A stretch of DNA of 64,000 bases from Volvariella volvacea V23 (Eukaryota > Basidiomycota > Agaricomycetes > Agaricales > Pluteaceae): contig KB722742.1 in the NCBI GenBank assembly GCA_000349905.1, forward strand, positions 674,354 to 738,353, given 5' to 3'. Shown in pieces: positions 23,701 through 34,127 of this stretch (positions are counted from its first letter, which is position 1; each line of letters begins with the position of its first letter). The position numbers were made by a program, and so were the translations under genes. A model generated the notes under the pieces. The model was not told where the DNA came from and did not search any database. It worked only from the letters and a program-made list of their open reading frames with translations.

Positions 23701-25602
23701 ATCCTGCGTACGCTGAAAGGCGGGATTTGCGGGATTCCGAGGAACTGGTCTTTATTAAGGACCTGATTGTGTGCCATATTAGGTTCATAACTCACTTTGA
23801 TCAGGATGTGCACCAATTGCTGTTTGGTACATCTCCCGAGCAGGATCGATTTTTACGCTCAGCGCTTTATGTGGTTTATCTTTGAAGTGCAATGCTGCGG
23901 ATCCCATTGAGCATTGGACTCTAAAGCGACTGCGGAGTGCCACTTACCGTTGATCCTTCGGAAGTCTGTGAGCCAAGCGTTGATTTCAACCCAGGCCCTT
24001 AGTAGCTTTCGCCGAGTGATTCGACCACTGGGATCAGAGGGATCCACGCTTGGCGGTTTGAGTTCCATTGCTTCTGTATCTTCAATGAACTCAAGTGTGT
24101 CTAATATGCGCTTCCTAAGTTATGCTTGTCATTAGGGCTCAACAGGGATTCCTCAAGCGAATGTGCAACCAACACGTTTGCATTCCAGCCAATCCTAGTC
24201 TGAAATCCTGGGCCATTGATGCGGATGTTACGGTTCTCGCCCTTCCATAGTTTATTCTCAATCGCACTAAAGGGATTTGAAAAATTGCCACATCAATAAT
24301 TCAAATTACTTACAGGATCACAGCCTCGATTGCAGTGTTAACTGATACTTCTCCTGACTTTCCCGGAGGAGGATTCGCCCTCTTGTCCCGCACAAACTCG
24401 TCGAAGTACTTCCGTGGAATGACTCCTGGAATGATGCCAGAAGCAACGCAGTAAAATGGGCACTGACAACACACATATAAATCCAACAATCTTCCTTCAA
24501 CCTCGGCCTCATTGGGCGGCTCAACCAACTCAATTTCCATGCTGTCCATGTTATCGGGGTCTAATATGACCGTACCACCACGCCTCTTTTGTTTGACTTG
24601 GTCAATGGCCGTCCATTCATCTGGCCTCAATGGAGGAGTCCACCTGAGAGAGTCGACTGCCTTTTCGTACTTGTGAAAGTGGTGCGTCTTGTTTGCACGT
24701 GGTCCTGAACCCTCAACACAAGAGTGTAATAGTCTTCTACGCCCCTGATCTGGCAGAGGTCGATGGGGTTGTTGTTGAAACGATTTAGCAAGTGTTGGGG
24801 CAATAGAGGAGTTCTTCCAGCAAAGTATCACCCATCCGTTTTCCTTCGGGCAATAGTACGCATTCGGGTGTGGAACGGAAGTACGAACTTCGCTGTCTGT
24901 CGGTGGATGTATGGTGGGTGCGTTTGGTGGACTGGCGAGTGCTTGTTGCACTGTATTTGCAGGAGATGGTGTGTTGGATGGTGTGGTGCCTGTGCTATTC
25001 GTAGACTCAGCAGCCGTCGGCGGCTGTGTTGTGGGCGGTGGTGTGACGCTCACAGAGAACAACGAGTGATCAGAGTCGTGTAAGTGTTCTGCTACCACGG
25101 TCGGAAGATGTCCTGGACCAGGCCGTTGATTCTTCTCCCGTTCTTCGGAATCCCACCATCGCGTCTCCTCCCAGTAGCTTCTCCCATTGATTTCAACTGC
25201 AGATTCGACAGTAGAACCTCTATCCGTCAAGAAATCTATGGAGTCGTATCCCCCGACATTGGACCAATATGTCGACGGCGCGTAATCCCAGCCAGAAGCA
25301 GAGCCATCGAAGTTTTTATCGTCATATCCCCATCCATTATTCGTATCAGCAGGAATTAGTTCTGGGATGCCTTCAACCTGTGGCACCTGCTGAGATTTTT
25401 GGTAATTAACCGATTGGTCCGATGTATATGGTGGAGGTGGCGCTACGTATGTGGTCGTGTTGGAGCCATGGCTCTTGGGACGAGAAGGTAAGGGTGGTGG
25501 TTGAGAGGAATCCGTGGTGGGGATCGGCGTATTTGGCCGGGCAGGAGCATCAGTGGAAGTTGGACCTGACTTTCGGGCACCATTGTTGTTCGCGTTATCC
25601 AT
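20759..25602 (-). CDS. Ubiquitin-specific protease, Ubp2/USP25-USP28-like, 1378 aa
   Basis: Enzymes of this group remove ubiquitin from proteins. Fifteen exons in reverse order: 24314-25602, 24174-24266, 23948-24114, 23796-23894, 23658-23744, 23105-23607, 22950-23058, 22810-22907, 22599-22755, 22040-22555, 21872-21989, 21587-21824, 21343-21528, 20894-21292 and 20759-20836. A long Pro/Ser/Thr-rich N-terminus comes first, with a CCQCPFYC cysteine cluster near residue 385. The Cys box GLNQLGNTCYLNSLLQ begins at about residue 795. An acidic, low-complexity insert (EEEEEDKGGTDASNDTDVT) splits the catalytic domain. QLPPLLQIQLQ-type core, VQFNRETMQPYKSQAYVKF and the His box SPSWGHYFFYSRNLP at about residue 1300 follow, then DSDVSVVSKDEVL. 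Cys and His are both present, so it should be active. The intron 21529-21586 has a GC donor. Confidence 0.9.
21529..21586 (-). other. GC-AG intron in the deubiquitinase gene
   Basis: CAG is followed by GCAAGT and the intron ends ACTAATAG. Splicing joins QIQLQ to RVQFNRE in frame, as expected for the family. Confidence 0.8.
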
Positions 25603-25959
25603 GACCTAGCTTTAGAGTGAGAAAATGGTTCATGGCCAACCGGATGGACATCGCATACGGTTATGGCAGTGGCAAATCAAGTGCGTGTTGATGAGCAATC
25701 GAGAGTAGGCGCTGCACCAAATGAAATAGAGGGATCGAATGCGACGAAACGCTAATCTGATTGGGATCCGTCTCAAGGCAATTGACATGCAGGTAAGCCC
25801 CAGTCGGAGCTGTAGATTATGGTGCTGATGCCTCCAAAAGGCGAAGTCGTCCACTGAGAAGTTACATAATCTCCGGGGTGCGTCTTGGCTTTGAGCAGAG
25901 TGGATAGCAATCGCAAAACACGGGTTGATATATTACACTATATAGCTATTACATGTCTT
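25603..25959. other. Intergenic region between the deubiquitinase and the quinone oxidoreductase genes
   Basis: 5' flank of the deubiquitinase gene and 3' flank of the oxidoreductase gene. No gene seen. Confidence 0.35.
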
Positions 25960-27425
25960 TCAGTTATCAGCGACCTTGATAATAAGTTTGCCTGTTGTCT
26001 TTCCCCCCGTCAGGTCGCGTTGTGCTTCCTGAAGACCCTCAGTGGTGAACGGATACTCCTTAAAGACCTTGATCTTGAGCACGCCAGAAGAGATCAAATC
26101 AAAGAGTTTCCGTCCATAATGCTGGGCCTCCTCTGCCGTATACGTGTAGTTTGTCATCCTGGAGACGAATGTGGTTAGACCACAGTAACCAACTAAGCAA
26201 TCAAACAAACGTAGGACGCAAGAGCTTGACATTCTTTTCCACTAGTTTCAATGGTGAGAACGGAGGAACGGCACCCGATGCATTTCCGAGCGTTATAATG
26301 GTGCCTTTGCGCCTGATCAATTTGAAATTATTCTCGAAACTAACCAGATTATCAGATAAGTGGAGGATCAACACAGAAGGCACCTACGTGTCCTTTCCAA
26401 CGCCATCAAAGACAGCGTGCACCCCCTCCCCATTCGTGAGCTCCAAAACCCTCTGGACGGTATCTTCAACAGGATAAAGGATAACGTGGTCCGCGCCGTT
26501 GGCTTTTGCGAGCTCGGCTTTCTCAGGCGTAGACGTTGTGCCTATCACCGTAGCGCCACGATATCTCCCTAATTGCGCGAATAACAATCCCAACCCACCA
26601 GCGACGGTATGAATGAGAATTGTATCGCCCTTCTGTACGTTGTACGCTTCGTCGAAGAAGGTGACAGCTGTGAGACCTTGCAATAAACCCGCCGCAGCAG
26701 TCAGAGTGGAAACACCATCCAGTACCGCATAGACACGCGTCCATGGGACGGAGATATACTCGGCATGAGCACCGAGGACATACTGGGCAATGGTTAGTTA
26801 ACCGTGCACTAGCATACACTATGCCAAAGAGCGGCCGGATACTAACCACTGCAACCTTCCCACCAACAGTAAAGTTATTGCCTTTGTATGTGGGGTTGTT
26901 CAAGACTTGAGGATCGGTCGGTAGTGCTACAACCGTTCCTGCTGCCTCCATTCCAAGCACTCCAGGAAGCGATGGAAACTTGTAGAGGCCAGACCTAGTG
27001 GGTTGTATTGATCAACCTGAAACCGGGGAATTTATCCACTGAGACGCACCGGTAATACGTATCGATGAAATTAACGCCAACGTATTCGACCTAAATCCGT
27101 GGATTCAATAAAACGAGGTGTAGAAGTTGGTTGGGTTATTACTTTGATGATGACATGGTCTGGTTGAACTTGCGGAAATGGTAACGCTGATTTTTGAATT
27201 ACTTCGAGACCACCAGTCTACGAAATGGCGGATTGAGACTTGGATCATCCCCATTGGGGTATTTTGTATGATCCGTACCTCTTTTACAACACTGGCTTGG
27301 ACAGTTGTGGGTAAGGACATTCTGGAAGTGCTGACGATGGGTTGGGTTGAGAGGTGACGACTGAGTTGGGTGAGCCTACTGATGCTAGCGCGACTTATAC
27401 TGGTGCGAAGATGGTTGATAAACAT
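25960..27425 (-). CDS. Mitochondrial NADPH:quinone oxidoreductase-like (zeta-crystallin family)
   Basis: This medium-chain dehydrogenase group reduces quinones with NADPH and lacks the catalytic zinc. Seven exons in reverse order: 27279-27425, 27143-27217, 27050-27090, 26847-26994, 26388-26782, 26211-26339 and 25960-26158, coding 377 aa. The first 35 residues are Arg/Ser/Thr-rich with no acidic residue (RTSISRASISRLTQLSRHLS), a good mitochondrial presequence. Then VEYVGVNFIDTYYRSGLY, LPGVLGMEAAGTVVALP, the nucleotide-binding VAGGLGLLFAQLGRYRGA and VFDGVGKDTF occur in family order. The C-terminus (GGKTTGKLIIKV) is also typical. An internal Met at residue 36 could give a cytosolic form, as happens in dual-targeted enzymes; that is inference. 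Confidence 0.9.
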
Positions 27426-27755
27426 CCGGAACCGGGAGGTGATTCAAACGACTTAATCAGCACATTACTCTTGCAAGTATGGCGTCTTACGATGCCGGTG
27501 TTCTGCTATCCCAAACAGGCAGCCGCAGCAACCGCTCTCAGTCCGGACACATCAACAACCTGGAGGTATTTGAATTCATGTGGCAAACGACTATAAGGGT
27601 TCTCAGGTCGTCCGGCAGCGAAATCTAGAAAAGGACGAGTTCTCAGACAGTCCAACCTCAGCCATTGAAGTTGGTATTGTCGGCCGCCATCTCTATGGGA
27701 GATATTAAACCACACTCACAATGTCGAACTATGTACAATACATGCAATGATCGTC
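27426..27755. other. Intergenic region, no gene seen
   Basis: Short frames without family features between the 5' end of the oxidoreductase gene and the 3' end of the phosphatase gene. Confidence 0.35.
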
Positions 27756-28985
27756 CTATGATGAGAACTGTCCAGCAAGCATCTGGTAAATCAAAATAGC
27801 CTGTTCGTCCTTTTGCACCATCCCCGGCCTTTGCTCACGCAAAGAGTCTATCTCTTGCACAACCTTATCCCCGGCGAGCTCCCCAGGAAGTGGACCCATC
27901 GGTGATATATCTAAAACATCCGAAGGGGTAGGTGTCGCAGGAGGAAGAAGAATACCACAATCGCGGAGTAACGAAGAAAGCGCAATGAAAGACCCCGTAC
28001 GGCCAATACCAGCAGAGCAGCCGACTATCATCGGAGGGTCTGGATCCAATGTTTCTGGATGTGGATCCGATGTATTCAACTGGTTTCGGTTTGTCTCGTC
28101 GACGAGTTTGATAAAGGCCAAGAGACTCTGTTGGTTTTGTGCATCGGGGACACCATGGTCAGGCCAGCGTGTGTATAGTAAATGCGTAAACGTAAAACCC
28201 TGGGGATCATCTGGAGAGGCAACGAGGACGGTACTGCGAACACCATGAGCACTGGAAATGTATTCAGAGTTCAAGAGCTTGACGCCAAGCGGAGGTGCTG
28301 AGCATCCTGGTTCTGGTGGTATGGTCCAAGATTCTCCAACCCGCTCGGGGAAATATGGATCTGCTTTGATAAACCCATGTTCAAAATTCTGCGTCAACTG
28401 TACAACCGTCCGTATTCTTGTTCTATACGGCAAATGACTATTTGACTTTGGAGGTCGTAAGTTCGGCTGCAGGATAAGGCTGAGGAATGCATGTGCGGAA
28501 ACGGGCAAGGGCGCTTGCGCTGCAATCCACCACTTTCCCCCAAACCTTTCGAGGACCCAGCTTGCGTTCAGATACCTTCCTTCTGCATCTTCCCCGTAAC
28601 CTTCTCCTTCCTCTCTCCCAGAAGTACAATGAGATCCACCAACAGTGGCACGAGTCCGGTTGTAAGGCTCGACATCGGCATATCTATTATGCCCAATGTT
28701 ATCTGGGTGATGTGCAATGCTGACAGAGTAGTGCTGCTCTCTTCTTTGTTCCTCTTGGTTTATACGCTGTTGCGATTGGGCTGGATGATGGAGATTGTTG
28801 GCGGGAACTGGGGAATCGTACTGATCTCTTGTATTCTGTCGTGCACGTCTACGAATTGCCTCGCGCTTTTTGAGGGTCTTGAGGGCTAATCCTAGGTGTT
28901 CCTGCGAGTCCCAGGATTTCAGCCACGATGGGAGCGCCCTTTGTGTGCTCATAGGTCTGCCAGGGAAGTACTTTCTAAGATACAT
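27756..28985 (-). CDS. Protein tyrosine phosphatase, 409 aa, single exon
   Basis: A classical tyrosine-specific phosphatase. Motifs in order: NRYADVEPYNRTR (about 100), YLNASWV (138), KWWIAAQAPLP (151), the WPD loop RWPDHGVPD with acid Asp276, and the P-loop VGCSAGIGRTGSF with nucleophile Cys323 and Arg329. The final third has REQRPGMVQKDEQAILIYQML, the usual Q-loop region. The N-terminal ~90 residues are basic with no domain. Compared with the family the NRY-to-YLN segment carries a Gly/Glu-rich insert. No intron is needed. The start at 28985 is the first ATG of the frame; one at residue 12 is also possible. It diverges from the damaged gene at 29324. Confidence 0.9.
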   Translation of the reverse strand: MYLRKYFPGRPMSTQRALPSWLKSWDSQEHLGLALKTLKKREAIRRRARQNTRDQYDSPVPANNLHHPAQSQQRINQEEQRREQHYSVSIAHHPDNIGHNRYADVEPYNRTRATVGGSHCTSGREEGEGYGEDAEGRYLNASWVLERFGGKWWIAAQAPLPVSAHAFLSLILQPNLRPPKSNSHLPYRTRIRTVVQLTQNFEHGFIKADPYFPERVGESWTIPPEPGCSAPPLGVKLLNSEYISSAHGVRSTVLVASPDDPQGFTFTHLLYTRWPDHGVPDAQNQQSLLAFIKLVDETNRNQLNTSDPHPETLDPDPPMIVGCSAGIGRTGSFIALSSLLRDCGILLPPATPTPSDVLDISPMGPLPGELAGDKVVQEIDSLREQRPGMVQKDEQAILIYQMLAGQFSS

Positions 28986-29323
28986 GTGTCAAGGCTCGGT
29001 CCATCACACAGCAGACATGCCGCTCATTTATTGTTTCCCACGGTCTTTTCACCTCAACTGCCAGGCAGGATGCGTTCCTTGATTACCTCGGACACAACTA
29101 TCAAGTTCGTAGCACATTAACTCTAGTGCCAAATAATATGCCAAAAACTACGGACATAGAGTTAGCTCCACTTTGGACAAATCCGTCGGGAAAAAGCACC
29201 TTACGGACGGCAGCCCAGAGACCTGCTGGACTTCACAACAGGTACACCTGAATTACCGGGTATCTCACAAGAAATGGCTCTAACCGATATATGTGCCTTC
29301 CTCGGACTTTAGGGTCTCCCACA
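28986..29323. promoter_or_regulatory. Divergent intergenic region between the phosphatase and the gene at 29324
   Basis: Non-coding by eye. No TATA element stands out. Confidence 0.3.
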
Positions 29324-29711
29324 ATGGATCCAGCTTACATTCCCGCAACCAATAGTGCCTCAACGGCTATCCTTGATATTCCAAGGAGGATTTGTTGGGA
29401 CTCGATGCGCCATTCAGATACCCTCCTCGATCTCCGAAGCCGGAAATAGCTCTTCACCAGACCCTTTGGCTGCTGGGACAACACCCAAAAAATTGCGCGA
29501 TTGGACAACGCAGACCCAGGTATTCCCCGAGGACGTCAATCGACGGCAATCTTTCGATCTGCCACCCCAATCTCAGGACGAAGCGAAAGCTCGTGGGGGT
29601 GTGGAGGCGCTTCGCTTGGTATTTGAGGAGAGCTCGGACTTCTTTGGTCGGATTACGGTGTATGATTTAGTGTTAGAGGGTGACCTCGTTGAGGGTAGTC
29701 CCGATACTTGA
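29324..29711 (+). pseudogene. Small unrecognised gene with a frame break
   Basis: The ATG at 29324 opens a frame (DPAYIPATNSASTAILDIPRR) that stops at 29447-29449. The coding-like sequence goes on in the next frame from about 29440 to 29711 (NSSSPDPLAAGTTPKKLRDW, then EDVNRRQSFDLPP, SSDFFGRITVYDLVLEGD). The two halves look like parts of one protein of about 125 aa. There is no room for a normal intron at the junction, so a one- or two-base indel, real or from sequencing, is the simplest reading. I do not recognise the family. It ends 78 bases before the convergent fucosyltransferase-like gene. Confidence 0.5.
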
Positions 29712-29788
29712 CGAATTAAAGATACCTTCTGTGATACTATTTGCCCTAATGTAGATACAGGTCAATGGCTTTACATCCATTATGTAGA

Positions 29789-32148
29789 TTAGAAGAACAA
29801 TTCAAACGCCTGCCACACGGGCATCACGTTACCCCTTTGGTCTATTTCGTACCAACCCTTGGTAGTCTCATTCATATTGCCCATGCTATCAACGCTCCCA
29901 AATGCCACGTCCCATCCCAGTCCCATTGGTGCAACCTTACAAGGATTTGAACTACACAAACGGTGTCATTCATGTCAAAAAAGAACGGTAATGGAAGAGT
30001 TCGCGTACCTAATACCACACACCACTGCCCGAGGAGTCACGTCATTCTCCCATGCCCACATTCCACTCATCAATGCAAAGTCGACGATCATGCCCTTCGT
30101 TGCTCGAATCCTAGTCGACTCGTCCACGAGGTCGAATTCCTTTTGGTAGTATTCCCCAGGGCTGGCCAAGGCTCTAAGTTCTCGGTGTTTGCTTCTCGAG
30201 AGTGAGAAAATCGAGGTCAGAGGCCCAGTTTGAGGCACGTATTCAAGGAAATCTGCTATGGCATCTGGAGAATCAGATGCAAAGTACACTATTGGGTCAA
30301 AAAGACGATCGTATTCATTAGGAGAAAGGGGATGCGATCCTCGAACGATTAAATCGAGTGTTCTTTCGGCAATCCGAGGCCAGGCTTTCTTCACGGCATC
30401 GGCATAGTTGGAAATGGGTATATGCGCGCCCAAGAAGGTATATGATAATGGTTTGCGATCACCCCGACGTACGTGAACGGAGAGATAAGGCAGGTCACCG
30501 CCAGGCAGTGAATCTGATCCGGAGACTGAGTGAGGAAGCCTCGCTTTGATGATGTCTGCGAGTTCTTCTCGAGCAGTGCGAATGAATTGTGCCATTTCAG
30601 CGTTGGGTCGAATGGTCTCCTGGAATGATTGACGGCCGGACTCGAAGATGGGTTTGAGGCGATTCAACGAGTGTCCGTACCTGTTAGGTATACGTGAAAA
30701 GCCTGCGGGCACGATTAAGAATGAGACGTACGCGTTTTCATAGTGGTTTGAGTATGGGTGGCCAAAGTGATATTTCGCAGTACGAGCGTTGATAACCTAC
30801 CGTACTGGTTAGGTCAAGTATCGGACTTTTCAAAGGAGTAAGCATCTCACCCAGTGCCTTGCACCTGCTGTCAGCAAATGCCCTGTAGCAAACTAAGAAA
30901 TCACATACCGAGCTGTTCGTGGACACGCTACAAGTTCTGTTACGGCGCAGCATCGTTATGATGAGACTCAGCATGCAGCTTTGAGTTGATCATACCTTCT
31001 GGTGGTGGTGCCCTGCACCCTGGTTCAGGTCCTGGTTGACGTGCTCGCACGTCCTGGAAATAGTCTGTCCATCTAGATTCACGTGAATTGAATTAGTCAC
31101 TCGTCGATGAAGTATGGAGATATACTCACTTTCCACGGTTCCAATAAGTATCGTCAATTAAGAAAGTCCTGTTTCTCTACAAGGAACAGTCAGCGTTGAG
31201 GAACCTTGGGAGAATAAGCACACGTACCTCTCTAGCCAGAGCAGCAGTCTGTGCCATTAAAGCCAAATCCGCCAACAACCCGACAGTTCCATCCAACATA
31301 TAAGTGATTGTACTTTTGCAAACAGTATTAACTTCCCCCTCCGGCAGGGTATAATCCGGAGCAACATCATGGTGAGCCACATCCTGCAACCCGTGCATAG
31401 GATCGTCCCAGTAGTCCCCGTGCGACATGTAGCCATGCATGATCTTGGAGCATTCGGTCAGGTATTCGTTAGGTCGTAATGGGAATTGAGTGTAGTTTTC
31501 GTAGGAAATTGCGAATCCTGACGTGTGGTGGGGCATTTCGCCCGCCTTGACGGCTGCTGCGGCTGACGTCTGGGCTGCCCACGAAGAGGATAAGACGTGC
31601 TTGTAGGCATCCTCTTTGGATGGTCGTGTGGGTGTGGGTACACTGTCGCCAGCATTGGAGTTGATTGGCGACGCAGGCGTCTGGGATGGGTTAACGAGAC
31701 TTTGCAGGGTATCCGGCTTTTTGATCGACAGGAATATCAGGACCAGAAGGAAGCCAGCCAGACTGACCCCCGCTGCCAATGGTAGTCTCGACAACACGAC
31801 GCTAGGATCCAGGAGACCTCCAACAATCTTCTTAATCCCTCCACTTGATGCCGTTGCATCGTAGTCGTCTCCGCGACTCCTGTAACCAGTGCCAGAGTTG
31901 TCACGAGAGCGTGATGGTGAGGTGGAGCGAGAACGGGAGAGAAGTGGGACTTGAAGTAGTTTGCTTTCTTGACCAGAGCCACGGTAGTCGTCCTCGTCCT
32001 CGTCGTTGACCTGCTCTAATTCGATTTCGCTGTATGCTTCTTCCGCGAGACCAGACTTGGTGTGAGGTGTACGAGGAGTGAGGTTGTGAAAGTCCGCAGG
32101 ACTACGACGACCGGTTGTAATATTTGACAAAGGTTTGGGTCGACGCAT
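29789..32148 (-). CDS. Fucosyltransferase-like type II membrane protein, 656 aa
   Basis: Eight exons in reverse order: 31228-32148, 31130-31176, 30996-31072, 30909-30927, 30851-30857, 30732-30796, 30009-30680 and 29789-29951. The cytosolic N-terminus is Arg/Ser-rich and acidic. One membrane segment (PLAAGVSLAGFLLVLIFLSI, about residues 120-140) anchors a lumenal catalytic part. SVHVRRGDRKPLSYTF resembles the GDP-fucose binding loop of the alpha-1,6/O-fucosyltransferase superfamily. IVYFASDSPDAIADFLEYVP and GMIVDFALMSGMW are further motifs of such Golgi enzymes. RTFLIDDTYWNRGKW and ARHWVINARTAKYHFGHP precede them. Donor and acceptor are inferred, not shown. The 7-nt exon 5 (30851-30857) supplies His-Trp in ARHWVIN. 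The C-terminus is GLGWDVAFGSV...WQAFELFF. The closest alternative is an uncharacterised fungal GT family with the same fold. Confidence 0.8.
30851..30857 (-). other. 7-nt coding microexon (GCACTGG) in the fucosyltransferase-like gene
   Basis: Flanked by an AAG acceptor (30858-30860) and a GTGAGA donor (30845-30850). It completes Arg and adds His-Trp, joining CPRTAR to VINARTAKYH in frame. Confidence 0.7.
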
Positions 32149-32404
32149 ATTAGATTGTAAGTTTTGGGTGAAGGTGCAAGCCTGTGCACTCTGTGAATGA
32201 CAAGATAGGAAAGGAACGGACGGTGCCCAGTTGCAGGGACAGTTGGTTTAGTTGGGTGTTGGCAATAAAGTGTTGAACCGAATACGTAACAGCCGGTCAC
32301 AATCAAATCACACTGAGTGCTCAAGAGGGATGAAGCAAATGAATAGTTTGTGCATCGTAATATCGTAAAGTCATAACAGTTCGTGATCTACCGTCTCCTT
32401 CTCA

Positions 32405-33090
32405 TTACTCAGCTAGTTGATCTATGGGAGGTAAGGGGTCGTCCACAATGGATTGGCTTGAACTTGATGGATCTTGCACTGCTGGCTCATCTCTTTTGGA
32501 TGCAGAAGCTGGGGCGAGAGGCTCATCCACGATAGGAGCAGGGGGATTGGCATCGGTGGCTGACACTCCAAGACTAGTGGCGAGGGGATCTTCTTTTGAA
32601 GTCGGAGTATCTTCTGCTCCCGAATCGCCTCGTTTGGATGGGAGAATAGGAGGAAGGGGAGTGTCGGTAATGCCGGTTGGTGGATTTTCGTCTGATGCTG
32701 ACATCTTAGAACTGATGTCGGGAGAACTGCCATCCTGCTGGTCGTCTTGTGATACCTCGGTCGTTGCGACATCATCGGAATCGGTGGCTTCGCCGCTCTC
32801 GTCTCGTCTGGTTTGAACGGAACCGACGAGGTCAGAGGCTGTTTTAACGACAGCGCCTGCGGTGTCTGTACGGCGTCATTAGGCGGAAGAGTTACATTCA
32901 CAAAATACATACTCTGCAAGTTTTGAGTGAGGCTCTGAACATCGCGGATGGTTTCTCCTCTCGACTGAAGAGGCGCATCATCGTGACTTGTGGTGACGCT
33001 CTGCTTGTCGGTTGGTGCAGCGAGGACGGTGGAGGATGAAGAGATGGCGAGTGTAGCAAGCAGCAAGGAAGAGCTAGGAGTGAGCTTCAT
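32405..33090 (-). CDS. Secreted Pro/Ser/Asp-rich protein, 212 aa
   Basis: Two exons in reverse order, 32913-33090 and 32405-32865. The N-terminus (MKLTPSSSLLLATLAISSSSTVLA followed by APTDKQ) is a textbook signal peptide. The mature part starts polar, has one amphipathic stretch (VQSLTQNLQNTAGAVVKTASDLV) and then a low-complexity tail. In the tail a motif recurs: TDTPLPPILPSKRGDS, VDEPLAPASASKRDEP and VDDPLPPIDQLAE, roughly 45 residues apart. SKR could be a Kex2-type basic site, so the tail might be cut into short peptides; this is inference. There is no GPI signal or Cys framework. The intron (47 nt) was placed by its GTATGT donor, CTAATGAC branch site and GTACAG acceptor. A longer N-terminus from an ATG at 33165 is possible. 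Confidence 0.65.
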
Positions 33091-34027
33091 GTTCAACAGA
33101 AAGCAAGTGGATCGACTCGTCAAGAGGTGATGGAGGTAATAAGAAAACGGTAGTGAGAGTTTCAAATGGCCGCTGAGGATGAATTTATATGGCGAGCGAG
33201 GCGTCAGCCAACGAAGAAAGGAGGATGGACATGAAGAACGCGAGTGGGTGGTGCCGATCTGCGTTAGGCCAAACGAGAATGTGGCGAGAGTTTAGGGACC
33301 GCGAGTGCGGACATCCATCTCCCAGACTTCCTCCTGACCAAATGTGCGCCTCGGTCGCCGATGAGGAGAAACGGGGCCAGAGTCTCTGGTGCTGAGGGCG
33401 GTGTAGCCCCAGCTTTCCCTAATAGCGCGGAGAAAGGGAACGCCCAGACAGGACGACAGCATGCACCAAAATAGCAGAGCAAAGCTGTAAAAAGGTGAAC
33501 AAGCAGCACGGCGCGCAAAGCTATGGACCTACACCAGCACTACGAGAACGAACAAAACGGGAGCCAGGCCGGCGAGGCCATCGTGCTGGGAGACGAGGGG
33601 AGCATGCTCGGACATGACACAGCGGACGAATGTCAATTTTGAAATCCGAACTGCGTGGATGGACGCAGACGGCTTGGCGAGCGCGATAAGACGATCCGAA
33701 TCCTTGTCCTCGGGAGAATGACCCAAATCGACGAATCAGTTACGCTATTCTGGGAACAGAACCCTCGTTTTGGGTCATTCCATCGACCAAGACATGCGGT
33801 GTTCTCATGACCACATGCCGCAGACCCGGTGGATTGGTAACCATCGCCGAAAATTCTGCAGATTCAACCGGAGTCTGAATCTGCCTCTCTTAACCCTCTG
33901 CGTCTACTCCAGAGCCCAGCAGCTGTCTGGTGCACACCTCCAAGTGCCCTCTGAGTCTGCGCGGTCGTCGACGCGCGCCCGGCTTCTGACCATCGCTGCA
34001 GATCCTCCCCCCGCGTTCCGATCTCGC
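33091..34027. other. Intergenic region left of the assembly gap
   Basis: 5' flank of the secreted-protein gene and probably promoter plus first exon of the cation transporter gene. The plus-strand frame open from 33770 into the gap may hold that exon, but no family feature confirms it. Confidence 0.35.
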
Positions 34028-34127
34028 NNNNNNNNNNNNNNNNNNNNNNNNNNNNNNNNNNNNNNNNNNNNNNNNNNNNNNNNNNNNNNNNNNNNNNNNN
34101 NNNNNNNNNNNNNNNNNNNNNNNNNNN
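34028..34127. other. Assembly gap, 100 N
   Basis: Exactly 100 N, the usual placeholder for a gap of unknown size. It cuts the 5' end of the cation transporter gene. Confidence 0.99.

Noticed and set aside
33264..33518. Minus-strand 84-codon frame with a signal-like N-terminus
   Set aside because: The hydrophobic start is followed by low-information sequence, no intron or family features, and it lies in a promoter region.
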